64,000 bases of DNA from contig JANTQA010000051.1 of the NCBI GenBank assembly GCA_027625915.1, positions 1,364,501 to 1,428,500 on the forward strand, read 5' to 3'. This stretch comes from Anaeramoeba flamelloides (lineage: Eukaryota > Metamonada > Anaeramoebidae). The translations under genes were made by a program, and so were the position numbers. The notes below the pieces were generated by a model. The model ran no database searches. It was not told where the DNA came from and saw nothing but the letters and a program-made list of their open reading frames with translations. This document shows positions 35,101-46,065 of this stretch, one piece after another; positions within the stretch are counted from its first letter, which is position 1, and each line of letters starts with the position of its first letter.

Positions 35101-36067
35101 AAGAATTATTATAGGTTAACCTATAATATTTTTCCATATTCTGTACAATCCTTAAGGTTCTTTTTTACTCTTTTTTTTTTTTTTTTTTTTTCAATATTTA
35201 AAGCTTTAATGAAGGTATAAAAACAACAAAATAGCTATTTCCAAAAAAAAAAAAAAAAGCATTTATTTTATTTTCTGAAACATTTTCTAGTAAAACGAAA
35301 AAAACAAAATAGACAATTTTAATTTTTTTCCTTCACGTGTTCTTGAGAGCAAAAAAGAGAACTAAACTTTCAAAAAATTTCAAAAAAAAATTAAAATTCC
35401 TTTCTAATTCAAATAACTATTTTTTCTATTTTCTTATTTATTTGTCTAATCTTTTAAAGGTGGGAGAGAAGCATCTGAGCATGTAGCAAATAATTTGCCA
35501 GGAAGGATTAAAGAAAAAATAATGAATGGCGAAAAAATTGAAACGGCAATTCGTGATGCATTTATTGAGATCCATCAGGAAATGGTTTCTTGGAGTTTAT
35601 ATACCGGAACCACTGCAGTTATAATCATCATTATGGGAAATTTTGTATGGGTTGTTAATCTTGGAGATTCCAAAGCTGTTTTATGTAGAAATGGAAATAC
35701 AATTCCGATAACAAAATCACAAAAGCCAAGTGATCCAGAAGAGAAAAAAAGAATTGAAGAAGCAGGCGGAACAGTAAAAGACGGTAGGGTGGATGGAATT
35801 TTGGCTGTTAGTAGAGCACTTGGAGATGGGTATTTAAAAAATAAAATTAGCCCAGTACCTCAAATTAATAGTTTCCAACTTTCTTCAACCGACAGTTTTA
35901 TTATTCTGGCTTGTGATGGTGTTTGGGACGTTTTATCAGACCCCGTTGCAGTTGAAATTGTTTCTGAAGAAATTGACCCACAAAAAGCTGCAAAAAGGTT
36001 AAGAGATGAAGCTTATAACCATGGAAGTACCGATAACATTTCTGTTATAACGATCTTTTTACAATAA
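29187..36067 (+). CDS. Leucine-rich-repeat / PP2C protein phosphatase
   Basis: Proposed exons 29187-29226, 29389-29425, 29534-29766, 29928-30734 and 35460-36067, all phases consistent, 574 residues. The PP2C part is a Mg/Mn-dependent Ser/Thr phosphatase. The first exon starts MGNKLNPKK, a possible N-myristoylation signal; exons 1-2 are the least certain. Residues about 40-190 are RNase-inhibitor-type leucine-rich repeats (LKEIDLSENRIGSSGTQIL, LENLEIRRNRINNEGMKVI). The catalytic domain has GRRETQED (Asp near 296), YGLFDGHGG (Asp370), GTTAV, VWVVNLGDSKAVL, LAVSRALGD, LACDGVWDVLSD (Asp near 525) and STDNIS (Asp near 564), so the metal-binding residues are in place. The last intron, 4,725 bases, falls inside DGHGG (CACG|GTAAGT...AAAG|GTGGGA). 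LRRs probably choose substrates or location. Confidence 0.9.
32011..32612. mobile_element. 572-base insertion with 15-base target duplication
   Basis: The 15-mer AATGAAAATTCAAAT flanks the segment at 32011-32025 and 32598-32612. The sister arm of family J lacks the segment and has a single related site, so this is a true insertion. The insert has no inverted ends and finishes in an A-run just before the second copy of the duplication. That fits a retroposed sequence such as a SINE or processed transcript. I cannot name its source. Confidence 0.6.
32966..33450. mobile_element. Family F element, copy 2, nested in family J
   Basis: Left end TACAGTGGGATAAATAATGC and CCTAACCCATTACTAAAATT; right end inverted, TAGTAATGGGCTAGGGGCTT and AATTTACACTACCATA. 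The inside, with CATACTGTAGAAATAAAAGA, TATGATAACAACAT and TTTTTTGACAAAAAAATTAG, matches the inverted inside of the copy at 21605-22866. Internal parts of two copies agree, so this is a family and not a chance hairpin. Confidence 0.7.
33618..34192. mobile_element. Family D element, copy 2, nested in family J
   Basis: 575 bases with inverted ends: left TAAACTCCATTTCACTAAAA then GAGTCCCAG; right GGGCCCCTTTGACTGAAAAA then GAGTTTA. Internal sequence is collinear with copies at 25944 and 37541. The minus strand has a 99-codon open frame here (33676-33975). Part of it, CSGISFMN and FIISLISKQSLFG, has a counterpart in copy 3 (CSGIYAMN, FIISLISKHSKFG), possibly only because the DNA is similar. Confidence 0.75.
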
Positions 36068-37540
36068 TTATCTCTACAAGAACTTTTTTTTTTTATTTAT
36101 CTATTATTTTTTTTACTTCGAATATTAATTACATTTTGAATACATAAATATATAAAATTTCAATAGGTAATGGAATTTAAAAAACTAAGAAAAAATAAAC
36201 AATTTTGCTTTTAATTTTTTTCCCCTTTTTTGGGATTTGAGATCATTTTAACAATTGAATTTTCTCATAAATATGTTTTGATTGTAATCTTAACCATATC
36301 ATCTCTTATTTATAAACATTAGTGTATTTTTTGCAAAATTAACTTTTTTCCTAAAAATTATCATTTTTTTGAGATTATTATTATTTTAAAAAAAATAGTT
36401 TCTGAATAATCCCTTTTTTACAAAAAAAATTATTTAAATATTCTTTTAAAATATTTATATTTATCGTTAATTCCTTATGATTGTTGAAAACATTTATAGG
36501 ATATAAGAATCTTGTAAAAAACTTAATTTCAAATTGTTAAGAAAACTTTTAATTGTAGAGTTAGTGAGCTATAATTATTATTCATTTTTTTTTAAATTCT
36601 TCTGAAAATCTTTCTCATTTCTTATTTTGCAATTAGTAATAGATTAATTGAAATAATTTATCATTAAAGTAAGAAATTTCAATTTTTTTGTCATAACTTT
36701 TACAAAATGAATAAGAAAAAAAATACACCAATTATCAAATCAAATATATTTAAAATACAGATTTAATAGAACTAAAAGTGATTTTTTTTCTTTCCCTTGA
36801 AATCAATTTAATTATTGAATAAATGAGCAAAGAGTGTTAATTCAAATTGTATTTTATTTAATGATAGTTTTTCTTTGGTAGTTGAAGTCAAAATATCAAC
36901 ATTTGATCAGACAACATTTGAATACAAAATAAATTTTACTATTATTAAATTCTTGTTTTGTAATTTATCTATTTTTTCATAATTGAAATTTTTTTTTATA
37001 AATTTTTATAACTTGAAAAAAAAAAATAAATAAAATAAAGCAAATAAACCCAGGGGTATTAGACAATATTGTGAAATACTCTCAAAACACTCTCAAGGGG
37101 GTTATCAAATAATGGATAAAACTTTTTGAAGTATAAAAATTAATATTAATTTTCTACTATCTCTATTAATTAATTAACCATAATTTTGTAATTACATTAT
37201 ATTAAACCTGGTTTTTACAAAATATAGTATAATAAGGTTATTTTTACATTATTTTTCTTCTCTTCAATTTTTCTTTATAATTAATTTCTAATCACAAGTG
37301 TTTTTATTATATATATATATATATATATATATCTCCACAATAAAAGAACTTTTCTCGGTTTGTTTAACAATTTTAATTCATATCCTCTCTTCCTTTTTTT
37401 TAAGAATTACTATTTTTTTTAACATTCTATGTAATTTTACATAATTTTACTTTTTAGACTTTATTTAAATAATAAATATCCCACAAAGCATTAAATATTA
37501 TGATTAAAATTTCTAAAATAATTAATACAATATTTATATA
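36068..37540. other. Intergenic region after the PP2C gene
   Basis: AT-rich with no gene. A pure TA run lies at about 37311-37332. A less AT-rich patch at 37045-37100 (CCCAGGGGTATTAGACAA) has no partner I can find. Confidence 0.45.
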
Positions 37541-38159
37541 TAAAAACACCATTTCACCCAAAGGTTTGCAGTTGGAAATTAAAAATCACTTTTTTTTAAG
37601 AACCAACCAAACTTCGAATGTTTCGAAATCAGAGAAATAATAAACTCTCGATTTGGGCTGGTATTCATAGCATAAATCCCTGAACAAACTATAAATTTCA
37701 AAAAAAAAAAAATGTTGTAAAAATTCATAAGCTCCCGTTTCACTGGGACGTCTTGTGCAAAATTTCTCAATTTCTTTAAGAAAATCAAAATTTTTAACGA
37801 TATATTTTTTAATTGCAAATATATTAATTTTAAAATGAAATACAGATGTATACTTTTTTGTCTGTTAATTTAGATTTTCAAAGATTTGTTTTCAAATTTA
37901 CTATATAAAAAAAAAAACAAAAACTAAAAAGAAAAAAAAAAAAAAAAATTACGAAATGAGCAATTTAAAAAAAAATAAAGTAAAAATCAAAAATCAAGAA
38001 AAAAAATTTGATCAAAATGAGAAAAAATGATCAGATCTAAAAATTTGAAATGAAAAGCCAATTGAAAATATATATTGAGAATAATAGTGAATTAAACTCA
38101 CAGAGTATGTTCTATTACTTCAATAAAAATGGGTCCCTTTAATTCGAAAAGAGTTTATA
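37541..38159. mobile_element. Family D element, copy 3
   Basis: 619 bases between convergent genes, in the same orientation as the other two copies. Left TAAAAACACCATTTCACCCA; right TTTAATTCGAAAAGAGTTTA. It shares AGAGAAATAATAAACT, TCAATTTCTTTAAGAAAATC and GTATGTTCTATTACTTCAAT with the others. An extra A-rich section near 37905-38030 explains its greater length. Confidence 0.7.
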
Positions 38160-38989
38160 AGCTAAATCCGAAAAAGTAAAGAACTTTTTTTTTTTTTTTC
38201 ATTTCATAAAAAATTATCTTGGTTAGAGGATTATTTCGTTAATTGTCAAAATATAATTCTTGTTAAATATTAATACAAATTGAATCAAGGGTAATAGTAT
38301 TTATTTTAAAATGATTATGTTTTAATATTAAAAAAAAATGAAAAAAAAAAAAATAACACTTTTTTTGGTGAAAACAATGTACGAACAATTTCAATAAAAA
38401 ACCTGCAATATCGAAAGGATAAAAATGTTTTTTCAAACTGGGAAACGCAGTTATATGTTTTCAATCAATTTTAACAATAGATGAGTTTAAACAAATTTTG
38501 AAAACGATTTTTTTGATCAAAAAGAAAAAAATAAACACCAATTTTCAATCATAAAAAATATCAGATAAAATCGAGATCAAAAAATTTAATTTCAAATTCA
38601 TTAAATAAAAAAAATCGAAAACAATCGAGTTTAATAAGAAAAAATCTGAAAAAATGATTTCAATTTCGAAATAACCAAAATAATTATTTTCTTCTGATAT
38701 TTGTTCAAAGCATTTAAACACATATAATCCACTCAATACATCTGGATTACTTTGAATGGAAAATTTTTTAGATTTTTTTTTTATTGTTTAGTAATGTTTT
38801 TGATTTTTATTAAAATATTAACAATAACTTTTGAACATTAAAAAAAAAAAATTAAAAAAAAAGCAATTAAAAACTCAAAACAACCCTTGCTAGCTTTTTT
38901 ATCAAACTTATTATTTTTTTAAGTAGAATTGCAAAAAACAATAATAACAAAAAAAAATCAAATAAAAAAAATTAAAAAAGAAATCTTTA
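38160..38989. other. Intergenic region after the two-PH-domain gene
   Basis: AT-rich with A-runs (38850-38990). The small minus-strand frame at 38545-38736 is Phe/Ile-rich with no recognisable motif. Nothing else seen. Confidence 0.45.
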
Positions 38990-41516
38990 TTAGATATTAA
39001 AGCTATCAATCCCATTTTTGGTATTATCTTTAATTGCTGTTAAACATTTCATCCAAAACTTATGTATATAGATATTAACAGAAATAAAATCAAAAATGTT
39101 ATTTGAATCGATCAAGCTAAAGCAAAGATTATGGTTGATATTTTTCTTCACTTTTTTCATATTTTTGGTTTTTCTACCTAAAAAAATCTTCTCAATTTTT
39201 GTAAAGGGGATTGAAACATGCTTTCCTTTTTTCTTCTGATCGTTCCAGCATAAACTCTTCCCATCTCTGGAAAGGTAAAACAATCTTTGTTGTAATTTAC
39301 CATTTGGCTTTACTTTGGAAACAAGCATCCCGTTTTCAAAATATTCCTTCAAATTGCCCAAATAAAACTTTTCAGAACTAAAAATCACTTTGATGTGCTT
39401 TTGATTTTTAGTTTTTTTCAGAAGGTTCCGAAACAATGATTTAAATTCTGATTTTAGTAATATATTTTCTCTTTTTGATTGATTAATGATTTTATAATTT
39501 TTAAGATTGTTATTATTGTGGTTGTTGTTTGATTGATTTTCATTTTGATCGCTTTGTGTTTTTTTAAAGACATTATTTTTATGAATTTGTTTGATTTGTT
39601 TTTGAAATTTTGCGATTTTAAATGTATTATAAAAATTTAATATTTCGAATTGATCTTGTGACATAGAAAATTGTGGATCATTTTTCCGCTTAATAATACT
39701 TGAATTGTTTGTTGTGTTTTGTTGATTTCCTTTGTTTGTTGAATTGGTATCTTTTAAACTTTGATCAGGAATTTCATAACTAATTCCATTTTTATAGTCA
39801 TTTTCTTTAGTATTGTTTGCAATTTTAATTTTCTCATTTTTATTATTTTCATCATTAAGGTTATCATCATCATCATAATTGGGATTACCATTATTATTAG
39901 ATGAAAATTTTCTATTATTGGTATTTTCAATGATATTATTATTTTTAAATTTATTATTCTTATTCTTCTGGTTATTGTTTCTATTATTTTTCATTTTAAT
40001 ATTTTGATGATAGGTATTTTTAATTTTAACATTATAATTTTTATTAATATTGGTTTCATTAATTTTATTATGTAATAAAAGGTTTCCTTCAGGTTTAAAT
40101 TTAGATATTGGTTTTGTTTCCATAATTTCAGATTCATCAACTTGATCAATATCATTTTGTTTGTGAACTTCTTGCTGATTGCTTTCAGTTGTTTCCAAGT
40201 CCAATAAAGCCAAAGTTAACAATTCGTCAATTGTATTTTTTTGTTCTTCGCTAACATCAGAGGAATATTTTTGTAATTTAAAGCCTTTCTTTTTTAAACG
40301 GTCATTTTTTGTATTTTGGTTTCTTTTTGAGGTATTATTATCATTATTAGAATTTTCATTATTATTATTGCTCATATTCTTATTCTGGTTAAAATTATGA
40401 ATCTTATTATTGGGTGAATTCAAATCTTTCTTTGACTTTATTGTTGTAGTTGTAGTGATGTAGGTGGTTAAATTTGAATATGGAGTTGTATTTTTGGTGG
40501 TTGTTTTGGTGGTTGTTGTGGTGGAAGTTGGCTTGTTCAAATTTGAATTTCTGTTTGAATTTGGACCCAACAGAAAATTCATAGAGGTAAAGGAATTGGA
40601 ATAATCTTTTTGTTGATTGTTTTTTATTAAACTATTTTCCAATTTGATTTTTTTTTCCATTTCTTTTTTTTTGTTCCTTAGACGCTGTAAACGAGAACTT
40701 AAATTTGAATTGTCCCCATCAGTTTTTGAATTTTCTCTTTTTGTTGTTCTTTGTGTATATGCTCTTCTCCTTGTTTGTATTGGTTTTTTATTATTTTCAA
40801 TAGTTGGCGTTAAGTACACCGAATTGTTTTTGTTCCTTGTTCGAGAGATAATAGGTTTTTTTTTGGGGGTTTTGTTTGTATTTTTTTCTGGTATTTTAAT
40901 ACCACTCACTTGACTTAAAAGTTCTTCAATTGAAGCCATTTCGTTCTTGAGATCAATAGTGTTTGTTGATCCTTTCTGAGCAACTAATGTTTGGTTTCTT
41001 TTTTGGGGAAGCAACGTTTGGGATCTTTGTCTTTTTATTGGTATTGTCTGTGGAATATTTTGATTGCTACTAAACAAAGTCATTAACTCGTCCAGCCATT
41101 TGTTTCTTTGTTCGTTTGATTGTGCAGACAAATGGTGAGAAATATTTGAAATCTTAATTACTATGCAAAAAGGATGTTCGGGAAAAGACTCTGTTGTGAA
41201 TTTTGTCTCAACATTTAAAAATAACACGGTAACTCTCCTTGAGTTCTTATTTAGAAACCAAGAAATGTTTGAAATTTTTATTTATTTAATTTTGGATCGG
41301 AATTAGAAAAGAAAGAAAAGAAAAAAAGTGTGAAATAGAAGAAATAAAAGTTTGTTTTGTTTCTTGAAAACTTACTAGTTTTTCATTTTTAAAATGTTCT
41401 ATTAATTTTTTCTTTTTATCCAATTTGCAATATCTTTTTCTCCATATCGAAGTAAATGAATTTCTGCTGATTCGATAAAAAAACCAACCACCAAAAATTT
41501 GGTCAATTGTATTCAT
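38990..41516 (-). CDS. Two-PH-domain protein with long low-complexity linker
   Basis: Two exons, 41516-41376 and 41245-38990, phase 0 (AAACTA|GTAAG...AAATAAG|AACTC), 798 residues. PH domains bind phosphoinositides or proteins at membranes. The first, about residues 9-105, has GGWFFYRISRNSFTSIWRKR, YCKLDKKKKLIEHF, VTVLFLNVETKF, FCIVIKISNISHHLSAQSNE and the closing NKWLDELMTLF with the conserved Trp97. The long middle is rich in Asn, Lys, Thr and Gln with no domain. The last 130 residues look like a second PH-type fold (GKLQQRLFYLSRDGKSLCWN, VSIPFTKIEKIFLGRKT, FWMKCLTAI). The frame is open to a TTG at 41531, but the first ATG is at 41516. Of the possible acceptors, only the one at 41245 keeps both phase and the full PH strand order. 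Partner or lipid unknown. Confidence 0.82.
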
Positions 41517-43837
41517 TTTGGATTTTGTCAAAAGAGATCAAAAGATTTATTTCAGTTTTTTGATAATAATTAGAAAAATGATTAGAAATTTGATTTTTTT
41601 GGAAAATATTTTTGTGTAAAGGAAATTTATTTGACTACTTTTAAAGTGGAAATTTGCTGTAAAAAAGGGAACCAAGGTGTAGGTGTTTGTTCTATTGAAA
41701 TCTAAATCTATTTATTAAAAATTGTTTAAGGGGGCTTTCTTTGAGTGGGAAATTTTAGAAGAAAAAAGTTCAAATTTTGGTGAAGAACTAAACTCAAAAG
41801 CAATTAGCCTTCTCGAACAATTAGAGAATTTTCTTTTAATTCTCCAATATTTATAGACTTTGAAATTGTACCCTCATCAAAGTAATAAACCTAAAAAATT
41901 AGATTGTTTGGATGAGTGAGTTTATTGAGTTTGCAAAATACTCAAAAATGAAAATATGAAAATATGAGTTTTTATTTCTCAAAACACCACTTCCTGTTTC
42001 AAATTTTGTTACATTAATTATTTCGAGTTTAAGTTGAGTACAATGTGGTAATTATAAAATTTTGAACAAGAGTGAAGTTTTAAATACTAAATTTGTTTTT
42101 CATTGTTAGTTTATTTGATTTTTAAAAATAAAAGTATACAAACAATTTCAAAAGGTGATATTAGAAGAATTTGATTTCCTATAAAGGAAAAAAGAATAGT
42201 GTGTAAAGTTTATAGTTTTTAATAAAAATTGTTTAAGAGTATGGGGGGATAAGAAAAATAATATAGAATTTGATGAGGGATAAAAAAAAACATTTAATAC
42301 CCTGAAATCATTATTTAAAATCCGAATGATAATAATCCCATGTAATATTAAGATTTCCAATATAATTGTGATTATCTATAAAATCACCTTCCTTATAAAA
42401 CAAAAGAAAAAAAGAACAGTATTTTATTTAAACAGACATTTTAATAATATGTGGAATTTTTTGAAACTTTTATCAAGTTTTCTATTTGAAAAAAGTGGAT
42501 AGTTTTTCAGAATTAAAACTTTTGATACTTTCTTATTTGTAAAAAGTATAGAATCAGTAATAAAATATGATTTAGAGGTTGAAATAGGAAGAAAAGTACT
42601 TTTTTAATTTAAAAAAATCACAATTTATTAAAACTGAAATTTTTATAAAAGTATTGTTTACCATTAATCTTTTGAAAAAAAAAGTTATCACTTTTTTTTA
42701 AAAAGAATATATAAAAATATTTTTCATTTTGTTTTATTTTTTTTTCGAAAAGTGATAAATTTGAAATTATTTGATTAAATTACATAATATCTAACATGCT
42801 CAAAAAAAAGAAGTTGTTTTCTGAGATTGATGATGCTTTTTTAGAGAATAATTGGTTATTATATATACATTTTAAATTATCATATAGTACGTAATTGTTA
42901 TTTCATTTTTTGATCATCTTTTTAGCCGGTTGCTTGATTGTATTGAAAATTGGGGGTAAGAGTCAAGAAAGAAGTAAATATGATATTCAAAAAATCTTCT
43001 CAATTATTTATTAAATATTTCTGTTCTAAAGAAAGTTTTAAAATTGGTATATTTTCTTGGAGTTTCAACAGAGTATGGTAATTATTTTATCTTAAACACC
43101 AATTGTTGAATGTTTTAGAAGTTTTATTCATTTTAAAAGATTTTTTATTTTTCGTTATTCACACTAAAAATAACATTGAAAACAGTAATTTGGCTTCTGT
43201 CAGTTTGGGATTTGTGTAAAGGGTATATTGGTTTTTAATCAGATGAAAAATAATTTGAAGTTTTATTTTGATATGATTCTCAATTTTATTTCTTTATTTT
43301 TGTCTGAAACAGTTTTTTTTCAATTGGAAAAAAAATAATATTAAAAATAAAAATAATAATTAAATCGTATATATTCACAATCCTTCATATTAGTAAACTA
43401 TTGAAAATAAAATATTTTAGTGTTATCTATAATTATTCTTTGTTAAATAATTAATTTCCGTAGAGAGGATTAAATTGAAAGTAATAACTAATTTTACTGT
43501 TATTTTTTCAATTTTAATATGCCAAATTACTTAAAAATTTTTAATTATATTTAAATTAATCAGTTAAACCAAAATAAATTACTGTATCAGTAAAAGTCAA
43601 AAAAAAAAAAAATAAAGACATATTTTTTTGTACAAAACTGGTGTCTCACATTAAATTATTCATTTTTTTTATTATATTTTTCAAATACAATATCTGATTT
43701 GGTATTTTATAGTATATCAAAGATTAAAATCACTTTTAATGTAAAGTAAAAGATATTTTCAGAAAAATTTAAATTATCTTTTTTGTTTTCCTAATTTCTT
43801 AATTTTTCACAATTAATTTGAAATTTATTTTTTTTTA
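41517..43837. other. Upstream region of the two-PH-domain gene
   Basis: AT-rich, no gene seen. A minus-strand frame (42148-42360) is low-complexity and unlike any protein I know. No repeat recognised apart from homopolymers. Confidence 0.45.
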
Positions 43838-44035
43838 TAGTCAGTTCTACTCTTAAGGTCCAAAATTCAACAAAATTTAAGGTAAAAGAAAAATCTCGAA
43901 TTAAGGTACATATTTGGAAATATGGTATAATAATTTATCAATAAAACAAAATTCGAAATTTTCTATCTTAAATTGGCTTTTTTTTCTGACTTTATTTTCT
44001 ATGAATGTTTTACCTTAAAAGTAGAACTGGCTCTA
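43838..44035. mobile_element. MITE, family A, decayed solo copy
   Basis: About 198 bases with left TAGTCAGTTCTACTCTTAAG and right CCTTAAAAGTAGAACTGGCT, inverted relatives of the ends at 44348-44544. Internal landmarks (AAATTTAAGGTAAAAG, TCTCGAATTAAGGTACA) follow the same order. It sits about 310 bases from the intact copy. Confidence 0.7.
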
Positions 44036-44236
44036 TTCAAGATATATTAAAATAATTAACTTCATTATTTTTTAAGAAAGCAATTAAATTTAATTTCCAT
44101 CGTTTTCATTTCTTTGTAAAAAGTTGAAATATAGTGAATAAATATCATATTTAATTATTTTTTGTTGTTGGTTTTGGAGGTAAGAAACTCTTTGGAAAGA
44201 ATAAAACAGCTTATAATTTACATTTAATGATTAATT

Positions 44237-45360
44237 AGCTAAATTTCAAAAATAGGGTCATCATTAGTATTTTCTAAATTATTGGTATGTGTGTTGTGTT
44301 AACCAAATATTCTGAACCCAATATCTTTTAAAAGTCATTATTGAATACAGTCAGTTTCACTTTTAAGGTACAAACTATCAACGAAATTTAAGGCACAAAA
44401 AAATCTCAAATTAAAGCACAAAATTTGGAATTTTTTTTTTTACAATTTATTTTTACTAGATTGTGTATTTTGTGCTTTAATTTGAGATTTTTTTTGTGCC
44501 TTAAATTTCGTTGATAGTTTGTGCCTTAAAAGTGAAACTGACTGTATTTAATATCAAGAAACAATCTTCTTTTAATGAAAATTTCCCAAAGTTGAATTCA
44601 TTTTTTTGCATATTTTTCTTTCAAAATGATTCCATATTTTTATTTTTATGTTGAATGAACAAGAACATTTTTGAAAACCGTTAATATTCAAGAGATGAGA
44701 TTAATTAGCATTGGGGAAGGGGATTGTAAAATTCAAAGAAAGTAAAACACCCAAGAAGTGTTTGCTTCGAAAACAAGTATCAACCAAATTTGCTTTAATG
44801 AGTTACAATGGTTCCTTGAAAAGTGAAGAAATAGCAAGATCAAATAAGATCTTCTTTTCTCTTTCATTTGGAGACAATGTGATGAATGTTTTCGTATTCA
44901 TTTTATCTTTGAGTTCTTTGTCGTACATTCAAAAAATTGGTTTTTTTTTTCGTTTTCTTTTCTTTTTCTTTTTCTTTTTCTTTCTTTTGTTGAGATTCTT
45001 TTTATCTTGAAAAAGGTATCAAAGAAAGTTTAGATTGATACCAAATGGGTGAATAGTAAAAATCTGATAACTCTGATGGAAAGTTGTTTCAAAAGGTTCT
45101 TGGAAGCAATGGTGAATCTTAAATGGAAATTTTAAGATGAAAAATCATTTCAAAAATAAGGTCAGATTTATTTTTTTCTTAATGGGTTTCTTTTCTCTAT
45201 TCTTTTATTAGAAATAATAATTAAAACAGAAAAGTGTGTTTTAGACAGTTATTTTTTAGTTTAAAGTTCTGATTTTTCTGGGTTGAGTTTTGGTATTCAC
45301 TAAATGAGAAACTACATTTTTTTTTCAATCAAAAATTTGACCCTATTTTTGAAATTAAGC
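44237..45360. mobile_element. Possible element K with 19-base inverted ends, host of a family A MITE
   Basis: AATTTCAAAAATAGGGTCA (about 44242-44260) recurs exactly inverted at about 45338-45356. Between them lie the intact family A MITE and a less AT-rich section (44711-44940) that is open in one frame but lacks an ATG until 44800. This may be one inserted element whose coding part has decayed. Only the inverted ends support it. Confidence 0.35.
44348..44544. mobile_element. MITE, family A, intact palindrome with TA duplication
   Basis: A 197-base near-perfect palindrome. It begins CAGTCAGTTTCACTTTTAAG and ends with the reverse complement; both ends abut TA (44346-44347 and 44545-44546). 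Arms of about 85 bases include AACGAAATTTAAGGCACAAA and flank a short loop. TA target and CAGT ends fit a Tc1/mariner-mobilised MITE. The identity of its arms makes it the youngest-looking of the four family A copies. Transcribed, it would form a long hairpin. Confidence 0.88.
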
Positions 45361-46029
45361 TTAAGTCTGTATTTTGTATTTAAATAACTTTTACTCCAAT
45401 CATAACCAATAAAAAAAAATTAATCATGACTTTATTTATTTTTATGTACTTTTGGGTTTAAAAATAATTCTGATAGTAAGAGTACCCAACAAAATTTTAG
45501 TATATTAATTCTAATATATAATAAACCTCATAGATTAAATCTGGAAAAATTTTAAAATGGAGAATTTGAAAAAATAATACTAGGGGAATTTCAATGGTGT
45601 AAAGAAGATGTCTCTGTTTTTCGACTTTTTTCAATTTTTTTTTATAAAAATGTTTTTTATTTTGACAAAATCCAAATAAAATAGTTTATAAATCTCATTT
45701 ACCAACTTTCAAATAATGTGATATGTTTTTTCAAAAGAATTAGTTTTTTTTTTAAATAACCTGTCTGGTCAAAAGATCAGGATATCTTTCTTGTTTTGTA
45801 TTTTTGGATCAATTTCAGAAGAAGAAAATTTTGTAAAACATTTTTATTTGATTAAAGATTCACTTTTAGTAAAATTTCCGAAAGATGTATGAACAAATAA
45901 AATTGATACTTTAATCTTATTTTAAAAATACCAGAAAAATAAATCAAATATTGTATACTTGAAGATCTGAAAAGATATTTTCTTGTTGTTTCATTTTTCA
46001 AGAATTTATTAATATCAAAAATTCAAAAG

Positions 46030-46065
<36 letters not shown>

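Larger units (their letters stand above)
31885..35135. mobile_element. Family J element (AGGTTAACCT ends), 3.25 kb, composite
   Basis: The left end (GAAAAATATTACAGGTTAAC, 31886 on) and right end (GTTAACCTATAATATTTTTC) are inverted copies. Arms share TTTGGTTTGTTTTGAC/AAC, TTTGTTAAAAATACAAAAAA and TTTCCAATCTAATAAAATAA over about 145 bases. They continue, past an insertion in the left arm, with GGTAAATCCCAAG and TGTTTTGGTTCTTA (32669 and, inverted, 34920-34950). The interior carries family F and D copies and no clear ORF. Arms differ at roughly one base in seven by eye, so it is not recent. Confidence 0.7.
30735..35459 (+). other. Long PP2C intron (4,725 bases) with nested elements
   Basis: The largest intron in the window. 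It hosts the family J element (31885-35135), which in turn contains a 572-base insertion, a family F copy and a family D copy. The sequence before J (30735-31884) is AT-rich with no exon candidate; open frames there are low-complexity. Confidence 0.8.

Noticed and set aside
44711-45010. 99-codon plus-strand frame as a gene
   Set aside because: It opens on TTG, not ATG, ends in a Phe-rich T tract and matches no family; kept only as part of possible element K.
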